Source: Psychrobacter aquaticus CMS 56 (GTDB lineage Bacteria; Pseudomonadota; Gammaproteobacteria; Pseudomonadales; Moraxellaceae). From it: DNA of 64,000 nt. Shown in pieces: positions 1-12,053 of the stretch (position 1 is its first letter; each line of letters begins with the position of its first letter). The position numbers were made by a program, and so were the translations under genes. The stretch is from contig NZ_AUSW01000025.1 in assembly GCF_000471625.1 (NCBI RefSeq), forward strand, positions 124,001-188,000. The letters run 5' to 3'. Under the pieces are notes generated by a model that was not told the DNA's origin, did not search any database, and worked only from the letters and a program-made list of their open reading frames with translations.

Positions 1-797
1 GTTTCGGTGGTCATCTCGACCACATTCAGTAGCATCCTTTCCAATACGCTTTGTAAAGTGAAAGCAGTAATCACCATGTCATACATGATGTCTTCGTCAG
101 GCAGCTGCCAACTCACCTCAAGCTTGTCCGCTAAACGACTAGTCTCAATTGCCAAATAATGCTCACAAAGCGCAATCTCTTCTTCAAAACTAATCTCATG
201 CGCCCCATTAAAACTGGCACGAAATAGCGCGGAAATGTGCTGCAATAAAGAGGCGGCTTTTGGCGGATTGGACTCAATAAGTGAGACAAGCGTATTCAGA
301 GTATTAAAGAAAAAATGCGGAGCCATACGCGCCTTGATCATATCGTTTTCTGCCATTAACTTGTACTCAAACGATGATTTAAGGGCATTGAGCTCGCGGT
401 GATGGCGCAAAAAATACAGTAAAAATATCAGCGTAAATCCGCCTGTCTTCAACGTATCAAACAGTAAGTCTGCTACAAACGCATGATGGTCGTACTCAAT
501 CCAGCCAACATTGACCATGATGAGCATCACCAGAGTCATAGAGACGACAGAGGCAAACATCATCATCATTACAATACGCACGCTTACACTTGAGATACTA
601 GCGTTTTTAAAAATAGGTCGTAGATAATCCACCAGGTACAACGAAGGTATAACGGTCAGCATGTTTTGGACAAAGCTGCTAAACAACCGAGTCAGAAAGT
701 CTGACCAAGCTGCTAAGCCGTGGCGCTCTATCACCGTCAAAAACAGTGACCAAAAAAAAATGTACAATATCCACTGCCAAGGCTTCAGGACTTCCAT
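1..797 (-). CDS. LytS/AlgZ-family sensor histidine kinase (partial, C-terminus outside window)
   Basis: Read on the minus strand, the frame is open from before position 797 to the window edge. It has hydrophobic segments such as WILYIFFWSLFLTVI, a Met/Val-rich stretch (VRIVMMMFASVVSMTLVM) and GGFTLIFLLYFL. A charged linker follows, then RMAPHFFFNTLNTL, which matches the His-box (PHFxFNTLN) of the LytS/AlgZ (His_kinase, PF06580) class. The phosphoacceptor is the His in this motif. The ATPase domain lies largely beyond position 1. The frame stays open upstream to a stop near 922. The first in-frame ATG is at 797, but family members usually begin a little earlier (the FFIPKL motif lies upstream), so the true N-terminus may use a rare start. 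The gene is divergent from argH. The family normally pairs with a LytTR response regulator, which would be off-window. Confidence 0.8.
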   Translation of the reverse strand, partial: MEVLKPWQWILYIFFWSLFLTVIERHGLAAWSDFLTRLFSSFVQNMLTVIPSLYLVDYLRPIFKNASISSVSVRIVMMMMFASVVSMTLVMLIMVNVGWIEYDHHAFVADLLFDTLKTGGFTLIFLLYFLRHHRELNALKSSFEYKLMAENDMIKARMAPHFFFNTLNTLVSLIESNPPKAASLLQHISALFRASFNGAHEISFEEEIALCEHYLAIETSRLADKLEVSWQLPDEDIMYDMVITAFTLQSVLERMLLNVVEMTTE

Positions 798-895
798 GAG
801 CTTGGGTATAAAAAACTCTAAGCGCTCTGCTAGTAAGGCAACCTCATCCTTTGCTATACTTGAGCTCTTATTCTTTTGACTTGTCTTGTACCGAT

Positions 896-2398
896 ATGAA
901 CGCCAATTTTTCAAATTCTAGTAATCCCGAATCAAATATGAATTCATCTGCCTCTGATTCTAGCACAGATGTTTCTATAACAAACAACGCTACTCATAGC
1001 CCTACAGGCAGTCAGGGTCAGCAGATGTGGGGCGGACGATTTAGTGAAGCGACCGATAGCTTCGTTGCTGCTTTTACTGCGTCAGTTGGTTTCGATCAAC
1101 GTTTTGCACGTCATGACATTCAAGGCTCGATTGCTCATGCAACCATGCTTGAAAAGTGTGACATTTTAACTGCTGATGAAGTTGCCACTATCGTCGATGG
1201 GCTTCAGCAAGTGCTGGGCGAAATTGAAGCAGGTGATTTCAACTGGTCAATCGCCCTTGAAGACGTGCACATGAATGTAGAATCACGCCTCACTGACATT
1301 GTAGGCGCGGTTGGTAAAAAGTTGCATACAGGACGTAGCCGTAACGATCAGGTCGCCACCGACATTCGTCTCTGGTTACGTGAAGAAACGGACAACATTA
1401 TCACCTTGTTGGTACGCTTACAAAGCGGCTTGCTGGATTTGGCGGAGCAACACACCGATACCATCATGCCAGGCTTTACGCATTTGCAAACTGCGCAGCC
1501 CGTGAGCTTTGGTCATCACGTCATGGCATGGTTTGAAATGTTGTATCGCGATACTGAACGTTTGGTCGATGCACGCCGCCGTATCAATCAGATGCCGCTT
1601 GGTAGTGCCGCTCTCGCTGGCACGACTTTCCCCATCGATCGTACTATTACCGCCGAACTATTAGGCTTCGAAGGTATTTGCCAAAACTCACTGGACGCGG
1701 TGTCAGACCGTGACTTTGCGATTGAGTTTACCTCTGCCGCATCTATTCTCATGATGCACATGTCACGTATGAGCGAAGAGATTATTCTTTGGATGTCAGC
1801 GCAGTTTAACTTTGTGCAAATACCAGATCGTTTCTGTACCGGTTCTTCTATCATGCCGCAAAAGAAAAACCCTGATGTACCTGAGCTAGTCCGCGGTAAA
1901 GCGGCTCGCGTGTTTGGTCAGCTCATGACCTTGCTTAGCTTAATGAAAAGTCAGCCACTGGCGTATAACAAAGACAATCAAGAAGACAAAGAGCCGCTTT
2001 TTGATTGCGTCGATACCTTGACAGGTTCGCTATTGGCCTTTGCTGACATGCTACCAAACATCACCCCAAATAAGGAAAAAATGCGAGCTGCCACCATGAA
2101 AGGCTATGCCACTGCGACAGATTTGGCCGATTATCTGGTACGCAATGGCGTAGCGTTCCGTGATGCTCATGAAGTGGTCGGCAATGCGGTCGCTTTAGGC
2201 ATCAAAGAAGGCGTTGATTTAAGCGACTTATCTTTGGCACAGCTGAAACAGTTCAGCGATGCTATCGGTGATGACGTCTTCGATTATCTCACACTAGAAG
2301 GCTCGTTGGCCGCCCGTGACCATTTGGGCGGCACTGCCCCCAATCAAGTCAAGCAAGCGGTGGTCAATGGTCGAGCGCGCTTAAAGGCCTTTGCGTAA
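896..2398 (+). CDS. argH: Argininosuccinate lyase
   Basis: This enzyme cleaves argininosuccinate to arginine and fumarate, the last step of arginine biosynthesis, in the cytoplasm. The fumarase/aspartase-superfamily signature [11 protein letters not shown] lies near residue 316, and [12 protein letters not shown] and HTHLQ-type ([10 protein letters not shown]) motifs are present. From the ATG at 896 the protein has 500 residues. The conserved region begins only at MWGGRF (about residue 44), so there is a roughly 43-residue Asn/Ser/Thr-rich extension. An internal ATG at 1025, preceded by an AGGG-type ribosome-binding site, would give 458 residues, about the length of the E. coli enzyme, and is a credible alternative start. 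A terminator follows directly, so the gene is probably monocistronic. Confidence 0.95.
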   Translation: MNANFSNSSNPESNMNSSASDSSTDVSITNNATHSPTGSQGQQMWGGRFSEATDSFVAAFTASVGFDQRFARHDIQGSIAHATMLEKCDILTADEVATIVDGLQQVLGEIEAGDFNWSIALEDVHMNVESRLTDIVGAVGKKLHTGRSRNDQVATDIRLWLREETDNIITLLVRLQSGLLDLAEQHTDTIMPGFTHLQTAQPVSFGHHVMAWFEMLYRDTERLVDARRRINQMPLGSAALAGTTFPIDRTITAELLGFEGICQNSLDAVSDRDFAIEFTSAASILMMHMSRMSEEIILWMSAQFNFVQIPDRFCTGSSIMPQKKNPDVPELVRGKAARVFGQLMTLLSLMKSQPLAYNKDNQEDKEPLFDCVDTLTGSLLAFADMLPNITPNKEKMRAATMKGYATATDLADYLVRNGVAFRDAHEVVGNAVALGIKEGVDLSDLSLAQLKQFSDAIGDDVFDYLTLEGSLAARDHLGGTAPNQVKQAVVNGRARLKAFA

Positions 2399-2430
2399 TA
2401 AGTTTGGTTTACGTTTATTACTGTTTATTT

Positions 2431-2462
2431 AACACCCGCTGCTTAGACGGGTGTTTTTTATT
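2431..2462 (+). terminator. Rho-independent terminator of argH
   Basis: A seven-base-pair stem (ACACCCG / CGGGTGT) with a 9-nt loop is followed by a T run, about 35 bp after the argH stop. Confidence 0.85.
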
Positions 2463-2581
2463 TGGCGTAGCACCTGTAAACTGTATACCAGATATCCTTT
2501 GCTAAATTGACCAAGACCGTTATCATAGGTTGATATGACTAGTCGATTTAACAACTTACTATAATGAATAAGGAACGTCTG

Positions 2582-2872
2582 ATGACTGAGACATTTAACC
2601 CGCAAGCCAATACTGTATTTTGCCGTAAATATCAGCAAGAATTGCCAAAAATGCCGCATCCGCCTTTCCCAAACAAAAAAGGTCAAGAGCTGCAAGAAAC
2701 GGTCTCTGATAAAGCGTGGAAAGAGTGGATTGAACACCAAACCATGCTCATTAATGAAAATCACCTGAGCATGATGGATCCTGCCGCCAAAAAGTTCTTG
2801 ACTGAGCAGCGTGATAAGTTTTTGGATAACGAAGACTATGAGCGTGCGCAAGGCTGGACGCCTGAAGGCTAG
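2582..2872 (+). CDS. yggX: Probable Fe(2+)-trafficking / oxidative damage protection protein
   Basis: A small soluble protein of the YggX family, which is linked to iron trafficking and protection of Fe-S clusters. The family hallmarks [12 protein letters not shown] near the N-terminus and the [26 protein letters not shown]-terminal region are both visible. The chosen start (96 residues) has the ribosome-binding site AAGGA seven bases upstream. A second ATG at 2564 adds six residues but lacks this. YggX is often next to mutY; here it follows argH behind a terminator, so it is probably transcribed alone. Confidence 0.92.
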   Translation: MTETFNPQANTVFCRKYQQELPKMPHPPFPNKKGQELQETVSDKAWKEWIEHQTMLINENHLSMMDPAAKKFLTEQRDKFLDNEDYERAQGWTPEG

Positions 2873-2901
2873 TCGTCATTTTTCTTTGTCTAACACTTAA
2901 T

Positions 2902-2934
2902 AAAAACGCGCTATGTCAATATAGCGCGTTTTTA
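2902..2934. terminator. Bidirectional terminator between yggX and phoU
   Basis: The stem AAAAACGCGCTAT / ATAGCGCGTTTTT has a 6-nt loop, with A and T runs on both sides. It serves both convergent genes. Confidence 0.85.
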
Positions 2935-2963
2935 TTGATAATTGGTTTTAAATACGTTAATTT

Positions 2964-3749
2964 TTACTGGTCTTCATCACGGTCTAATGCTTCAAAATCA
3001 GTAACTGACATAGCACTAACTTGACGAGCTGCCATGCGATCATTGGCTTCTTGTACCGCTTTTTCAACCATTGTGTAGTCTGAATGACGCACATCTTGAC
3101 CGCTGATATAATTAATCACCAGCTCGGCCACATTTTGGGCATGATCGCCAATACGCTCAAGCGCACGCAGCACCCACATGATATTAATCACTTTCGATAC
3201 ATGCCGCGAATCTTCCATGATATAGGTCATCAAAGCCCGAATCGCTGATTGGTATTCATCGTTGACCACGTTATCGTTACGCATAACCTCAAACGCTTGC
3301 TCAGCATTCGATTGATTAAAAGCCTCTAGCGCATTATGTAACATCAGACGCACTTGATTGCTTAGGTGTTGAACTTCTGCATAGCCGTACGATAACTTGC
3401 CTTGTGCTGCAATTTTACTTGCCATCTGAGCGATTTTGACCGCTTCATCACCAATACGCTCTAAATCAACCACGCCTTTACTAATGGACATGACCAAACG
3501 CAAATCGTTGGCAGTTGGCTGGCGTTTGGCGACCAATAGTAAAATATGCTCATCCAACTCTACTTCCATTCGATTGATCTCGAAATCCAGATCGATAACC
3601 TCTTGTGCCAGTATCTCATCTTGATCAATAAGCGCATGAATGGCTTTAGCAACTTGGTTGGCAGCGTTATCACCCATATATAAAAATAGGCGGATGGCTT
3701 CAGCAAGATCTTGATCGAAACTTTTGGAGGTATGCTTATCACTTGGCAT
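2964..3749 (-). CDS. phoU: Phosphate-signalling accessory protein PhoU
   Basis: PhoU links the Pst transporter to the PhoR/PhoB two-component system and restrains Pho signalling when phosphate is plentiful. At 261 residues it has two copies of the three-helix PhoU domain with the metal-binding-type motifs DLERIGDEAVKIA (first half) and ALERIGDHAQNVAE (second half). It is the last gene of the pstSCAB-phoU operon, about 117 bp after pstB. Confidence 0.96.
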   Translation of the reverse strand: MPSDKHTSKSFDQDLAEAIRLFLYMGDNAANQVAKAIHALIDQDEILAQEVIDLDFEINRMEVELDEHILLLVAKRQPTANDLRLVMSISKGVVDLERIGDEAVKIAQMASKIAAQGKLSYGYAEVQHLSNQVRLMLHNALEAFNQSNAEQAFEVMRNDNVVNDEYQSAIRALMTYIMEDSRHVSKVINIMWVLRALERIGDHAQNVAELVINYISGQDVRHSDYTMVEKAVQEANDRMAARQVSAMSVTDFEALDRDEDQ

Positions 3750-3866
3750 AAGAGGTATTCCCTGAAATACAATTTTTGTAGCGCGTCGTGCTTTTTGAAC
3801 CGAACGAATCGGCGCATGAGATATGTTTAAACGTATCGAGCATTCCGCGTCTGCTCAATCCTCGCC

Positions 3867-4799
3867 TTAGCCATAACGACCAGTAATATAGTCTTCCGTC
3901 GCTGTTTGTGCTGGTTTGGTAAATATCTGATCCGTCTCACCCATCTCAATCATATCGCCCAAATACATATAAACCGTATAATCTGATACCCGTGCTGCTT
4001 GTTGCATGTTGTGAGTGACAATGGCAATGGTATAGTCGTTTTTTAAATCTTCAATCAGATCTTCAATAGCGCCCGTTGAGATAGGGTCGAGTGCTGAGGT
4101 TGGCTCATCAAGCAGCAATACTTCAGGCTTGGTTGCGACACTACGCGCGATACAAAGACGCTGCTGCTGTCCACCTGACAACGACAATCCAGATGCTTTT
4201 AACTTGTCTTTGACTTCTGGCCACAACGCTGCTTTTTTTAGCGCCCATTCCACACGGTTATCAAGCTCTGCCTTGGACATTTTTTCATACAAACGTACAC
4301 CAAAAGCGACATTGTCATAAATCGACATTGGAAACGGCGTGGGCTTTTGGAATACCATACCTACTTGGGCGCGTAGCAAATTGACATCGACGTCTTTGCC
4401 CAAGATATTTTTGCCATCAAGGCTGATATTGCCTTCTGCACGCATACCTGGATATAAATCGTACATACGGTTAAAAGTACGCAGTAGTGTAGATTTGCCG
4501 CACCCTGAAGGACCGATAAAGGCAGTGACTTTTTTATCAGGGATATCAATATTGATGTTTTTTAGCGCCTGAAAATCACCATAATAAAAACTTAGGTCGC
4601 GAATTTCCATTTTTGCCGCTGGCATGTTTTTCGGAATATCATCGCGCGTTTGCTTGGTCAGAGTAGCAGTATCTGGTTGTCCCATCTGCGTGCTAGTAGA
4701 CATAGGTCTATTCAATAGACTATCTGTGGTCTCTTTGAAGTTATCAACAGTCTTTTTCTTGCGGACTTTGCTTATAACGTCATTCATAGTGTTATCCAA
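3867..4799 (-). CDS. pstB: Phosphate ABC transporter ATPase
   Basis: This is the cytoplasmic ATPase of the high-affinity phosphate importer. Walker [10 protein letters not shown], signature LSGGQQQRL, Walker [13 protein letters not shown] and the H-loop VTHNMQQ are all present. At 310 residues it is about 50 longer than E. coli PstB. The extra part is a hydrophilic N-terminal segment before the conserved [17 protein letters not shown]; internal Met codons there leave the exact start uncertain. Confidence 0.96.
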   Translation of the reverse strand: MDNTMNDVISKVRKKKTVDNFKETTDSLLNRPMSTSTQMGQPDTATLTKQTRDDIPKNMPAAKMEIRDLSFYYGDFQALKNINIDIPDKKVTAFIGPSGCGKSTLLRTFNRMYDLYPGMRAEGNISLDGKNILGKDVDVNLLRAQVGMVFQKPTPFPMSIYDNVAFGVRLYEKMSKAELDNRVEWALKKAALWPEVKDKLKASGLSLSGGQQQRLCIARSVATKPEVLLLDEPTSALDPISTGAIEDLIEDLKNDYTIAIVTHNMQQAARVSDYTVYMYLGDMIEMGETDQIFTKPAQTATEDYITGRYG

Positions 4800-4866
4800 C
4801 CTAGCTTAATTAAAATTCATGTGCGTTTAAGTAAACGCTTGATGTGATGTGCTTTGACGTCAGCCT

Positions 4867-5781
4867 TTATTTGGGCTGACCTCTACCGCCAATGAATCTG
4901 GCCAAAATATTCAATACCAAGACAGAGCTAGTGATAAGAAGTGCCGCGGCCCATGCCAGAGCATGCCAGTTATCATAAGGGCTCATCGCAAACTGATAGA
5001 TGGTATTGGGTAAGTTAGCAATTGGTTGACTCATATCGGTACTGAAGTACTGATTGTTCAGCGCCGTAAATAGCAACGGTGCCGTCTCACCTGTGATTCT
5101 GGCGAAGGCCAATAAAACCCCTGTCGTAAGCCCCGCTTTTGCCGCCTTAATAGTCACTTGCGTCACCATTTTCCACTTAGGCGTACCTAATGCGTAAGCG
5201 GCTTCGCGAATACTATTGGGAACTAGATTGAGCATATTTTCGGTCGTACGCACAACCACAGGAATAACAATTAATGCCAAAGCCAACGCGCCCGCCCAAC
5301 CAGAGAAGCTTTCACCTTTGACCATCAGCGCATAAATAAATAGACCAATAACAATCGATGGTGCAGACAGCAAAATGTCATTCAAAAAACGTGTTACTTT
5401 ACCAAGCATACTACCCTGAGAGAACTCAGACAAGTAAATACCCGTCATCAGACCGATTGGCGCTCCGATAAATAATCCTGAAAATGCCAACATCACCGAA
5501 CCGACAATCGCATTTCGCAAACCACCTACGCTCATAGGCGGTGGTGTATCGGCCGTAAATACAGGCAGTTGCACGATGCCTTGGAAGCCTTCGATAAACA
5601 GTGTAAACAAAATCCAAAACAACCAAAACAAACCAAAAACCATCGCTGACATCGCAAACCCTAGGCCAAGCTTATTGGCCCAGCGGCGTTTGTTATATAG
5701 GCTTTGGTTATAACGACCTTCAAAGTTCGTCTTCGCTGGTAACGGCGCATTGATTGCGTTGGTAGCATTGTTAGAAGGCAT
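4867..5781 (-). CDS. pstA: Phosphate ABC transporter permease PstA
   Basis: An inner-membrane permease of the Pst phosphate importer. It has about six hydrophobic segments and the binding-protein-dependent transport EAA-type loop (IREAAYALGTPKWKMVTQV) that contacts the ATPase, followed by GETAPLLFTA, typical of PstA. Length is 304 residues. It sits between pstC and pstB in the same operon. Confidence 0.95.
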   Translation of the reverse strand: MPSNNATNAINAPLPAKTNFEGRYNQSLYNKRRWANKLGLGFAMSAMVFGLFWLFWILFTLFIEGFQGIVQLPVFTADTPPPMSVGGLRNAIVGSVMLAFSGLFIGAPIGLMTGIYLSEFSQGSMLGKVTRFLNDILLSAPSIVIGLFIYALMVKGESFSGWAGALALALIVIPVVVRTTENMLNLVPNSIREAAYALGTPKWKMVTQVTIKAAKAGLTTGVLLAFARITGETAPLLFTALNNQYFSTDMSQPIANLPNTIYQFAMSPYDNWHALAWAAALLITSSVLVLNILARFIGGRGQPK

Positions 5782-5847
5782 AAAACTTGTTTCCCGTATT
5801 TTTATCAGTACCCATAACCATCAAAATTTACCGAGGTAACCGAACAG

Positions 5848-6801
5848 CTATCGATTGCCTGCTTTTTGATCCATACGCATCAGCATCAGCTTAGCCAGAG
5901 ATAACACAATGAAAGTAATGACAAATAGGATTAAGCCTAAATGTAATAAAGAAGCTAAATGTAGCTCACTCGAGGCTTCCGCAAATTCATTGGCTAAGGC
6001 CGAGGTAATCGTGACGCCAGACGTAAATAGACTTGGATTGATATTAAAGGCGTTACCAATTAAGAAAGTAACCGCCATCGTCTCACCCAGTGCGCGACCT
6101 AACCCCAAGATGACACCACCGACGACACCCGCTTTGGTATAAGGCAAGATGATCTTAAACATGACTTCCCATGTCGTAGCGCCCATACCATAAGCCGATT
6201 CTTTCAGCAGGTCGGGTACGACAGAAAAAACATCTCGCATGGTAGCAGCGATGAAAGGGATAATCATGATGGCAAGTACCAGCGAGGCTGTAAACATACC
6301 CAGCCCCATTGGTGCACCTGTAAACAGTTTACCGATAATAGGTAAAGGGCCCACATGCTCAATAAACCATGGCTGAATGTGATCACCAAAAAAAGGCGCA
6401 AACACAAACAATCCCCACATACCATAAATGATAGAGGGAATGCCCGCCAACAATTCGATAGCGATGCCAAGTGGTTTCTTTAAAAACTTTGGGCACATCT
6501 CAGTCAAAAATATCGCGATACCAAAGCTGACCGGTACGGCAATCATAATGGCAATAAACGATGTCACTAGCGTGCCGTAGATAGGCGCTAGCGCACCGTA
6601 TTCATTGGCGACCGTATCCCAGTTATTGCTGGTATAAAAGCCCAAGCCAAATTCTTGGATACTCGGCCAAGCCCCAATGATTAATGAGACTAAAATACCG
6701 CCCAAGGACAGAAGAACAAGAATGGAAAAAGCCTTGGTTGCATTAACAAACAGGGCATCATAACGTTTTTGTTTAGCCAGTTGGGACCTTAAGTCATTCA
6801 T
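5848..6801 (-). CDS. pstC: Phosphate ABC transporter permease PstC
   Basis: The partner permease of PstA. It has about six membrane segments, the EAA loop ([19 protein letters not shown]) and [16 protein letters not shown], which is characteristic of PstC. Starting at the ATG (MNDLRSQ) it has 317 residues. A TTG nine codons upstream is possible but less likely. Confidence 0.95.
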   Translation of the reverse strand: MNDLRSQLAKQKRYDALFVNATKAFSILVLLSLGGILVSLIIGAWPSIQEFGLGFYTSNNWDTVANEYGALAPIYGTLVTSFIAIMIAVPVSFGIAIFLTEMCPKFLKKPLGIAIELLAGIPSIIYGMWGLFVFAPFFGDHIQPWFIEHVGPLPIIGKLFTGAPMGLGMFTASLVLAIMIIPFIAATMRDVFSVVPDLLKESAYGMGATTWEVMFKIILPYTKAGVVGGVILGLGRALGETMAVTFLIGNAFNINPSLFTSGVTITSALANEFAEASSELHLASLLHLGLILFVITFIVLSLAKLMLMRMDQKAGNR

Positions 6802-6903
6802 AAGTGTCTCAGCGTTGAATAGAATCAAGTCAAAATATTAGAAGCGTGAATGCGGTTTCATCACAACAAACTTAAAATGACCTTTAAATTTGTTGTGATA
6901 AAA

Positions 6904-6943
6904 CCTCTCAAACCACTACCGGAGAATAGTGATTTGAGAGGGT
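6904..6943 (-). promoter_or_regulatory. Hairpin between pstS and pstC (possible attenuator)
   Basis: A near-perfect inverted repeat (CCTCTCAAA with CACTA, paired with TAGTG and TTTGAGAGG) lies just downstream of pstS. A second inverted repeat (TCACAACAAA ... TTTGTTGTGA) lies at 6861-6899. Only a short T run follows, so partial termination or 3'-end stabilisation of pstS mRNA is likelier than full termination. Confidence 0.5.
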
Positions 6944-6981
6944 AATTGGAAAACGACTAATCAGTGGCTGAAATAAACCAA

Positions 6982-8157
6982 TTACTGCGCAGCCTTATAA
7001 ACAGGTTGTCCATCGCTACCTTTTACTTCATTCCATTTTTCTTTGAATAATGCTACTGCAGTATCAGAGAAAGGAACGTAATCTAGTGCCATAGCATCTT
7101 CATCACCTTGGCTATAAGCCCAGTCAAAGAAGTTTAGTACGCCAGCCACTTGCTGAGGATTTTCTGGTTGCTTGTGTACTAAGATGAATGTTGCAGCAGC
7201 GATTGGCCATGCTTGCTCAGTCTCAGAGTCAGTAATAACTTTGTAAAAACCTTCTTGCTGTGACCAGTCGATATCACCTGCCGCTGCAAATGTCTCTGCA
7301 GAAGGCTGTACGAAGTTACCAGCCGCGTTCTTAAGTGCGGTGTGTGACATGTTGTTCTGTTTAGCGTAAGCGTATTCAACATAGCCGATAGAGTTTTTCA
7401 TACGGTTAACGTAGCTTGAAACGCCTTCGTTACCTTTACCACCTGCACCAGTGGCAGACGTTGGCCATTTGACGGTTTTATCAACACCAACTGTATCTTT
7501 CCAGTCAGTTGACACTTTAGCTAGATAATCAGTGAAGTTAAAAGTAGTACCTGAACCGTCTGAGCGGAATACGGTGGTGATTTGAGCATCAGGTAGGGTC
7601 AAGTCTGGATTCATTGCTTTGATAGCAGGATCATTCCAGTTACTGATTTTACCTAAATAAATATTAGCTAAGGTTTCACCATCCAATTTCAACGCACCTG
7701 GCTCGATACCGTCAATGTTGACAATAGGTACGACGCCGCCAATAACGGTCGGAAACTGAATAAGACCAAACTCTTCAAGCTCTTCAGGCGTCAAAGGCGC
7801 ATCAGAAGCACCAAAGTCTACAGTTTTTGACTGAATCTGTTTGATACCACCAGAAGAACCGATTGATTGGTAGTTGACTTGACCACCAGTGTCAGCATTA
7901 TAATCAGCAGACCACTTAGCGTAGATAGGTTGCGGGAACGATGCACCCGCACCAGTGATGTTCATGGCGATATTTTCAGCAGAGGTAAAACCTGTGCCAG
8001 CAGCAGGGGTGGTACTGGTAGTAGCATTACCGGCTGTTTCAGTAGTTGTGACAGCGCTACTGCTATCCGCAGCTGGCTCTGCCGTGTCGGTCGATTTATT
8101 ACACGCCGTAAGTACTAAGGTACAGCTGACGGCCACTGCTAATAACGAATAACGCAT
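6982..8157 (-). CDS. pstS: Phosphate-binding protein PstS (lipoprotein)
   Basis: This is the periplasmic phosphate receptor for PstCAB. An N-terminal lipoprotein signal (MRYSLLAVAVSCTLVLTAC) puts the acylated Cys at residue 19, followed by a Ser/Thr/Ala-rich linker. The PstS core has ITGAGASFPQPIYAKW, the phosphate-contacting SSGGIKQI and FRSDGSGTTFNFTDYL. It has 391 residues. It is the first gene of the operon and directly follows a PHO box. Confidence 0.96.
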   Translation of the reverse strand: MRYSLLAVAVSCTLVLTACNKSTDTAEPAADSSSAVTTTETAGNATTSTTPAAGTGFTSAENIAMNITGAGASFPQPIYAKWSADYNADTGGQVNYQSIGSSGGIKQIQSKTVDFGASDAPLTPEELEEFGLIQFPTVIGGVVPIVNIDGIEPGALKLDGETLANIYLGKISNWNDPAIKAMNPDLTLPDAQITTVFRSDGSGTTFNFTDYLAKVSTDWKDTVGVDKTVKWPTSATGAGGKGNEGVSSYVNRMKNSIGYVEYAYAKQNNMSHTALKNAAGNFVQPSAETFAAAGDIDWSQQEGFYKVITDSETEQAWPIAAATFILVHKQPENPQQVAGVLNFFDWAYSQGDEDAMALDYVPFSDTAVALFKEKWNEVKGSDGQPVYKAAQ

Positions 8158-8225
8158 GTAAGACTCCTGAAGTTTAACAACGATACAAAAAACATTGTTT
8201 GTGACATGCGAGCTATATTGACAAG

Positions 8226-8248
8226 TTTTTATGACAGTTTAATGACAG
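8226..8248 (-). promoter_or_regulatory. PHO box (PhoB binding site) upstream of pstS
   Basis: On the minus strand two 11-bp direct repeats, CTGTCATTAAA and CTGTCATAAAA, lie end to end. They match the known PhoB consensus half-site CTGTCAT plus an A/T spacer. A further TTGTCA follows at 8224-8219, then a TATAGCT-like -10, the usual geometry in which PhoB replaces the -35. It predicts phosphate-starvation induction of pstSCAB-phoU. Confidence 0.88.
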
Positions 8249-8406
8249 CACTCTTAATCTTTCGTTTTCAACGACTGCTAACGAATTATTTTGAAAAAAA
8301 GCGGAGTGCATACAACCATCATCTTTAAAACGTGCTACTCATGCCGAAATATCGTTAGCCGTCAGTGTAGAATTTTGCTAGTATAAAGAAGATTTACAAC
8401 ACTGAC

Positions 8407-8520
8407 AGACTCGGGGTGCGGTGTATTATTGACTTACTTTTTTAAAGTAGTCGCTTTGATACATTCGCTGAGAGATCACCCGCCGAACCTGATGCGGTTA
8501 GTACCGACGCAGGGAAGTCT
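8407..8520 (+). ncRNA. TPP riboswitch (THI element) upstream of thiC
   Basis: The hallmark segments TCGGGGTGC, CTGAGAGA, ACCCGCCGAACCTGATGCGG and CGACGCAGGGAAGTC occur in order. The closing P1 stem AGACT (8407-8411) pairs with AGTCT (8516-8520). The riboswitch senses thiamine pyrophosphate and should lower thiC expression when it is bound. About 250 nt separate it from the thiC ATG; a GCAGAC/GTCTGC hairpin near 8581-8599 could be part of the expression platform. Confidence 0.95.
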
Positions 8521-8740
8521 TGAGCCTATGTTTATTTACAAAGGGCGCGCAGAAATGCCTTTTTATAATTGCCAACGTCTTGCAGACTTTTTGTCTGCGG
8601 ATATATTGCTTTAATAATTAGCTGTGCCCAGCAATCATTTAAAGATGATTTATCACTTTCAATAGCGATAGCTCGTCTGCTTTATAATTGCATTTGTTCG
8701 TATCTCATAGTGCCACCCCCGCAGCTACTGGCGGTGTTGA

Positions 8741-10903
<2,163 letters not shown>

Positions 10904-10920
10904 GCTTTTTTAGACTTACT

Positions 10921-10961
10921 AAAAAAAGCCCAAACCTGACTATCAGGTTTGGGCTTTGTTG
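10921..10961. terminator. Bidirectional terminator after thiC
   Basis: The long stem AAGCCCAAACCTGA / TCAGGTTTGGGCTT is bordered by an A run and a T-rich tail. It separates thiC from the convergent lipoprotein gene. Confidence 0.85.
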
Positions 10962-11006
10962 TACTTATCGAAGCGTGTCTCTGTATTTATAAAAAATTAT
11001 CGACAA

Positions 11007-11891
11007 TTATGCATAATTGAAAATATAGCCATTATTGTCATTTGGTGTGGTAAATACAATAGTACCGCCTTCCTTATCGATCAATCGTATGCCTTCTGCT
11101 TCACCATTTTCTAGTGGACATCTTTCTGAACTAGCATCGATAGTCGCATTAACAACAGTAAATTTAGAGACCGTACTATTATCTAAAGTACCTTGAATCA
11201 TACACTGTCTCGTATCGATGATACTAAATGTGCCATTAGCATTGATTGTCAGCGTACCTAAACCAAGTCCAAAACGTCCATCAGATGCACCAGTTAATGT
11301 GCCTGTATACTGTCCAATTTGCTGCTCAATGGACTCTTTCATTGGTATATCATTTTTCATCAATGACGCATTGCTATTGATAGTTGTAGAGTTTCCACTA
11401 CTATATTGGTACATCATTTTCAGAGTATCATCATTAACCGCTTTTGCACCTAAGTTAAATACACTCCGCATACTGTTAAAAGCAGTGAAGTCCGTTATAA
11501 AATCTGTGGAGAGTGATGGATAGTAACCATCTACCATTTCTTCACCAAACTTACCATGAGTGAGACCGATGACTGATTTGCTAGGTAATGGATCAAGCTG
11601 TTCGCCATTGGCATCAATTGTATTATTATTGATTAGCCAATATTCACCACTAGTGTCTACCACTAACCGCTGTACCACAGCATCTGTGCCATATATATTA
11701 CTTAAATCTGTCGTGCCATCAAACGCAAAACCAAATACTTGATTCTGTGTCTCTTCAGGTAACGGCTGTTCTGGATTGGGTTGTTCAGGTATCGTCGGTT
11801 CGTTGACGCTTGCGTTGCTATCACTATCACTACCGCAACCAGATAATGCCAATATAGAAGCTAAGAGCAAACTTGAGTAACGTATATCCAT
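11007..11891 (-). CDS. Predicted lipoprotein of unknown function
   Basis: Not recognised as a known family. The N-terminus MDIRYSSLLLASILALSGCG is a lipoprotein signal with lipobox LSGC. A low-complexity linker of repeated PEQP/PEE units follows. The remainder is soluble, Asn/Thr/Gly-rich and probably beta-rich, with TGTLTGASDGRFGLGLGTL and FSIIDTRQCMIQGTLDN suggesting a small barrel. Two Cys late in the protein (RQCMIQG and ERCPLENG) might form a disulfide. The ATG start is chosen over a TTG five codons upstream because it fits a signal peptide. It is probably anchored in the outer membrane. Confidence 0.75.
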   Translation of the reverse strand: MDIRYSSLLLASILALSGCGSDSDSNASVNEPTIPEQPNPEQPLPEETQNQVFGFAFDGTTDLSNIYGTDAVVQRLVVDTSGEYWLINNNTIDANGEQLDPLPSKSVIGLTHGKFGEEMVDGYYPSLSTDFITDFTAFNSMRSVFNLGAKAVNDDTLKMMYQYSSGNSTTINSNASLMKNDIPMKESIEQQIGQYTGTLTGASDGRFGLGLGTLTINANGTFSIIDTRQCMIQGTLDNSTVSKFTVVNATIDASSERCPLENGEAEGIRLIDKEGGTIVFTTPNDNNGYIFNYA

Positions 11892-11969
11892 TAGTATATA
11901 TCCCAATATTAAAAAATATTTAAAACAAACTTAATTCGAGAATGTATTCTAATTGTAATATTATAGCAA

Positions 11970-12010
11970 CAAAAATAAAAAACCTAGCAGACACATTTGT
12001 TTGCTAGGTT
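11970..12010 (-). terminator. Terminator after class I aldolase gene
   Basis: On the minus strand the stem AACCTAGCA / TGCTAGGTT is followed by TTTTTTATTTTT, just after the aldolase stop. Confidence 0.8.
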
Positions 12011-12053
12011 CATGAAGCAGAATCTTAAAAATAGATAAACTAGTCAAACGCCC

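Noticed and set aside
661..879. Plus-strand 72-codon frame opposite the histidine kinase
   Set aside because: It lies antisense to a coding frame with clear family motifs and has no ribosome-binding site.
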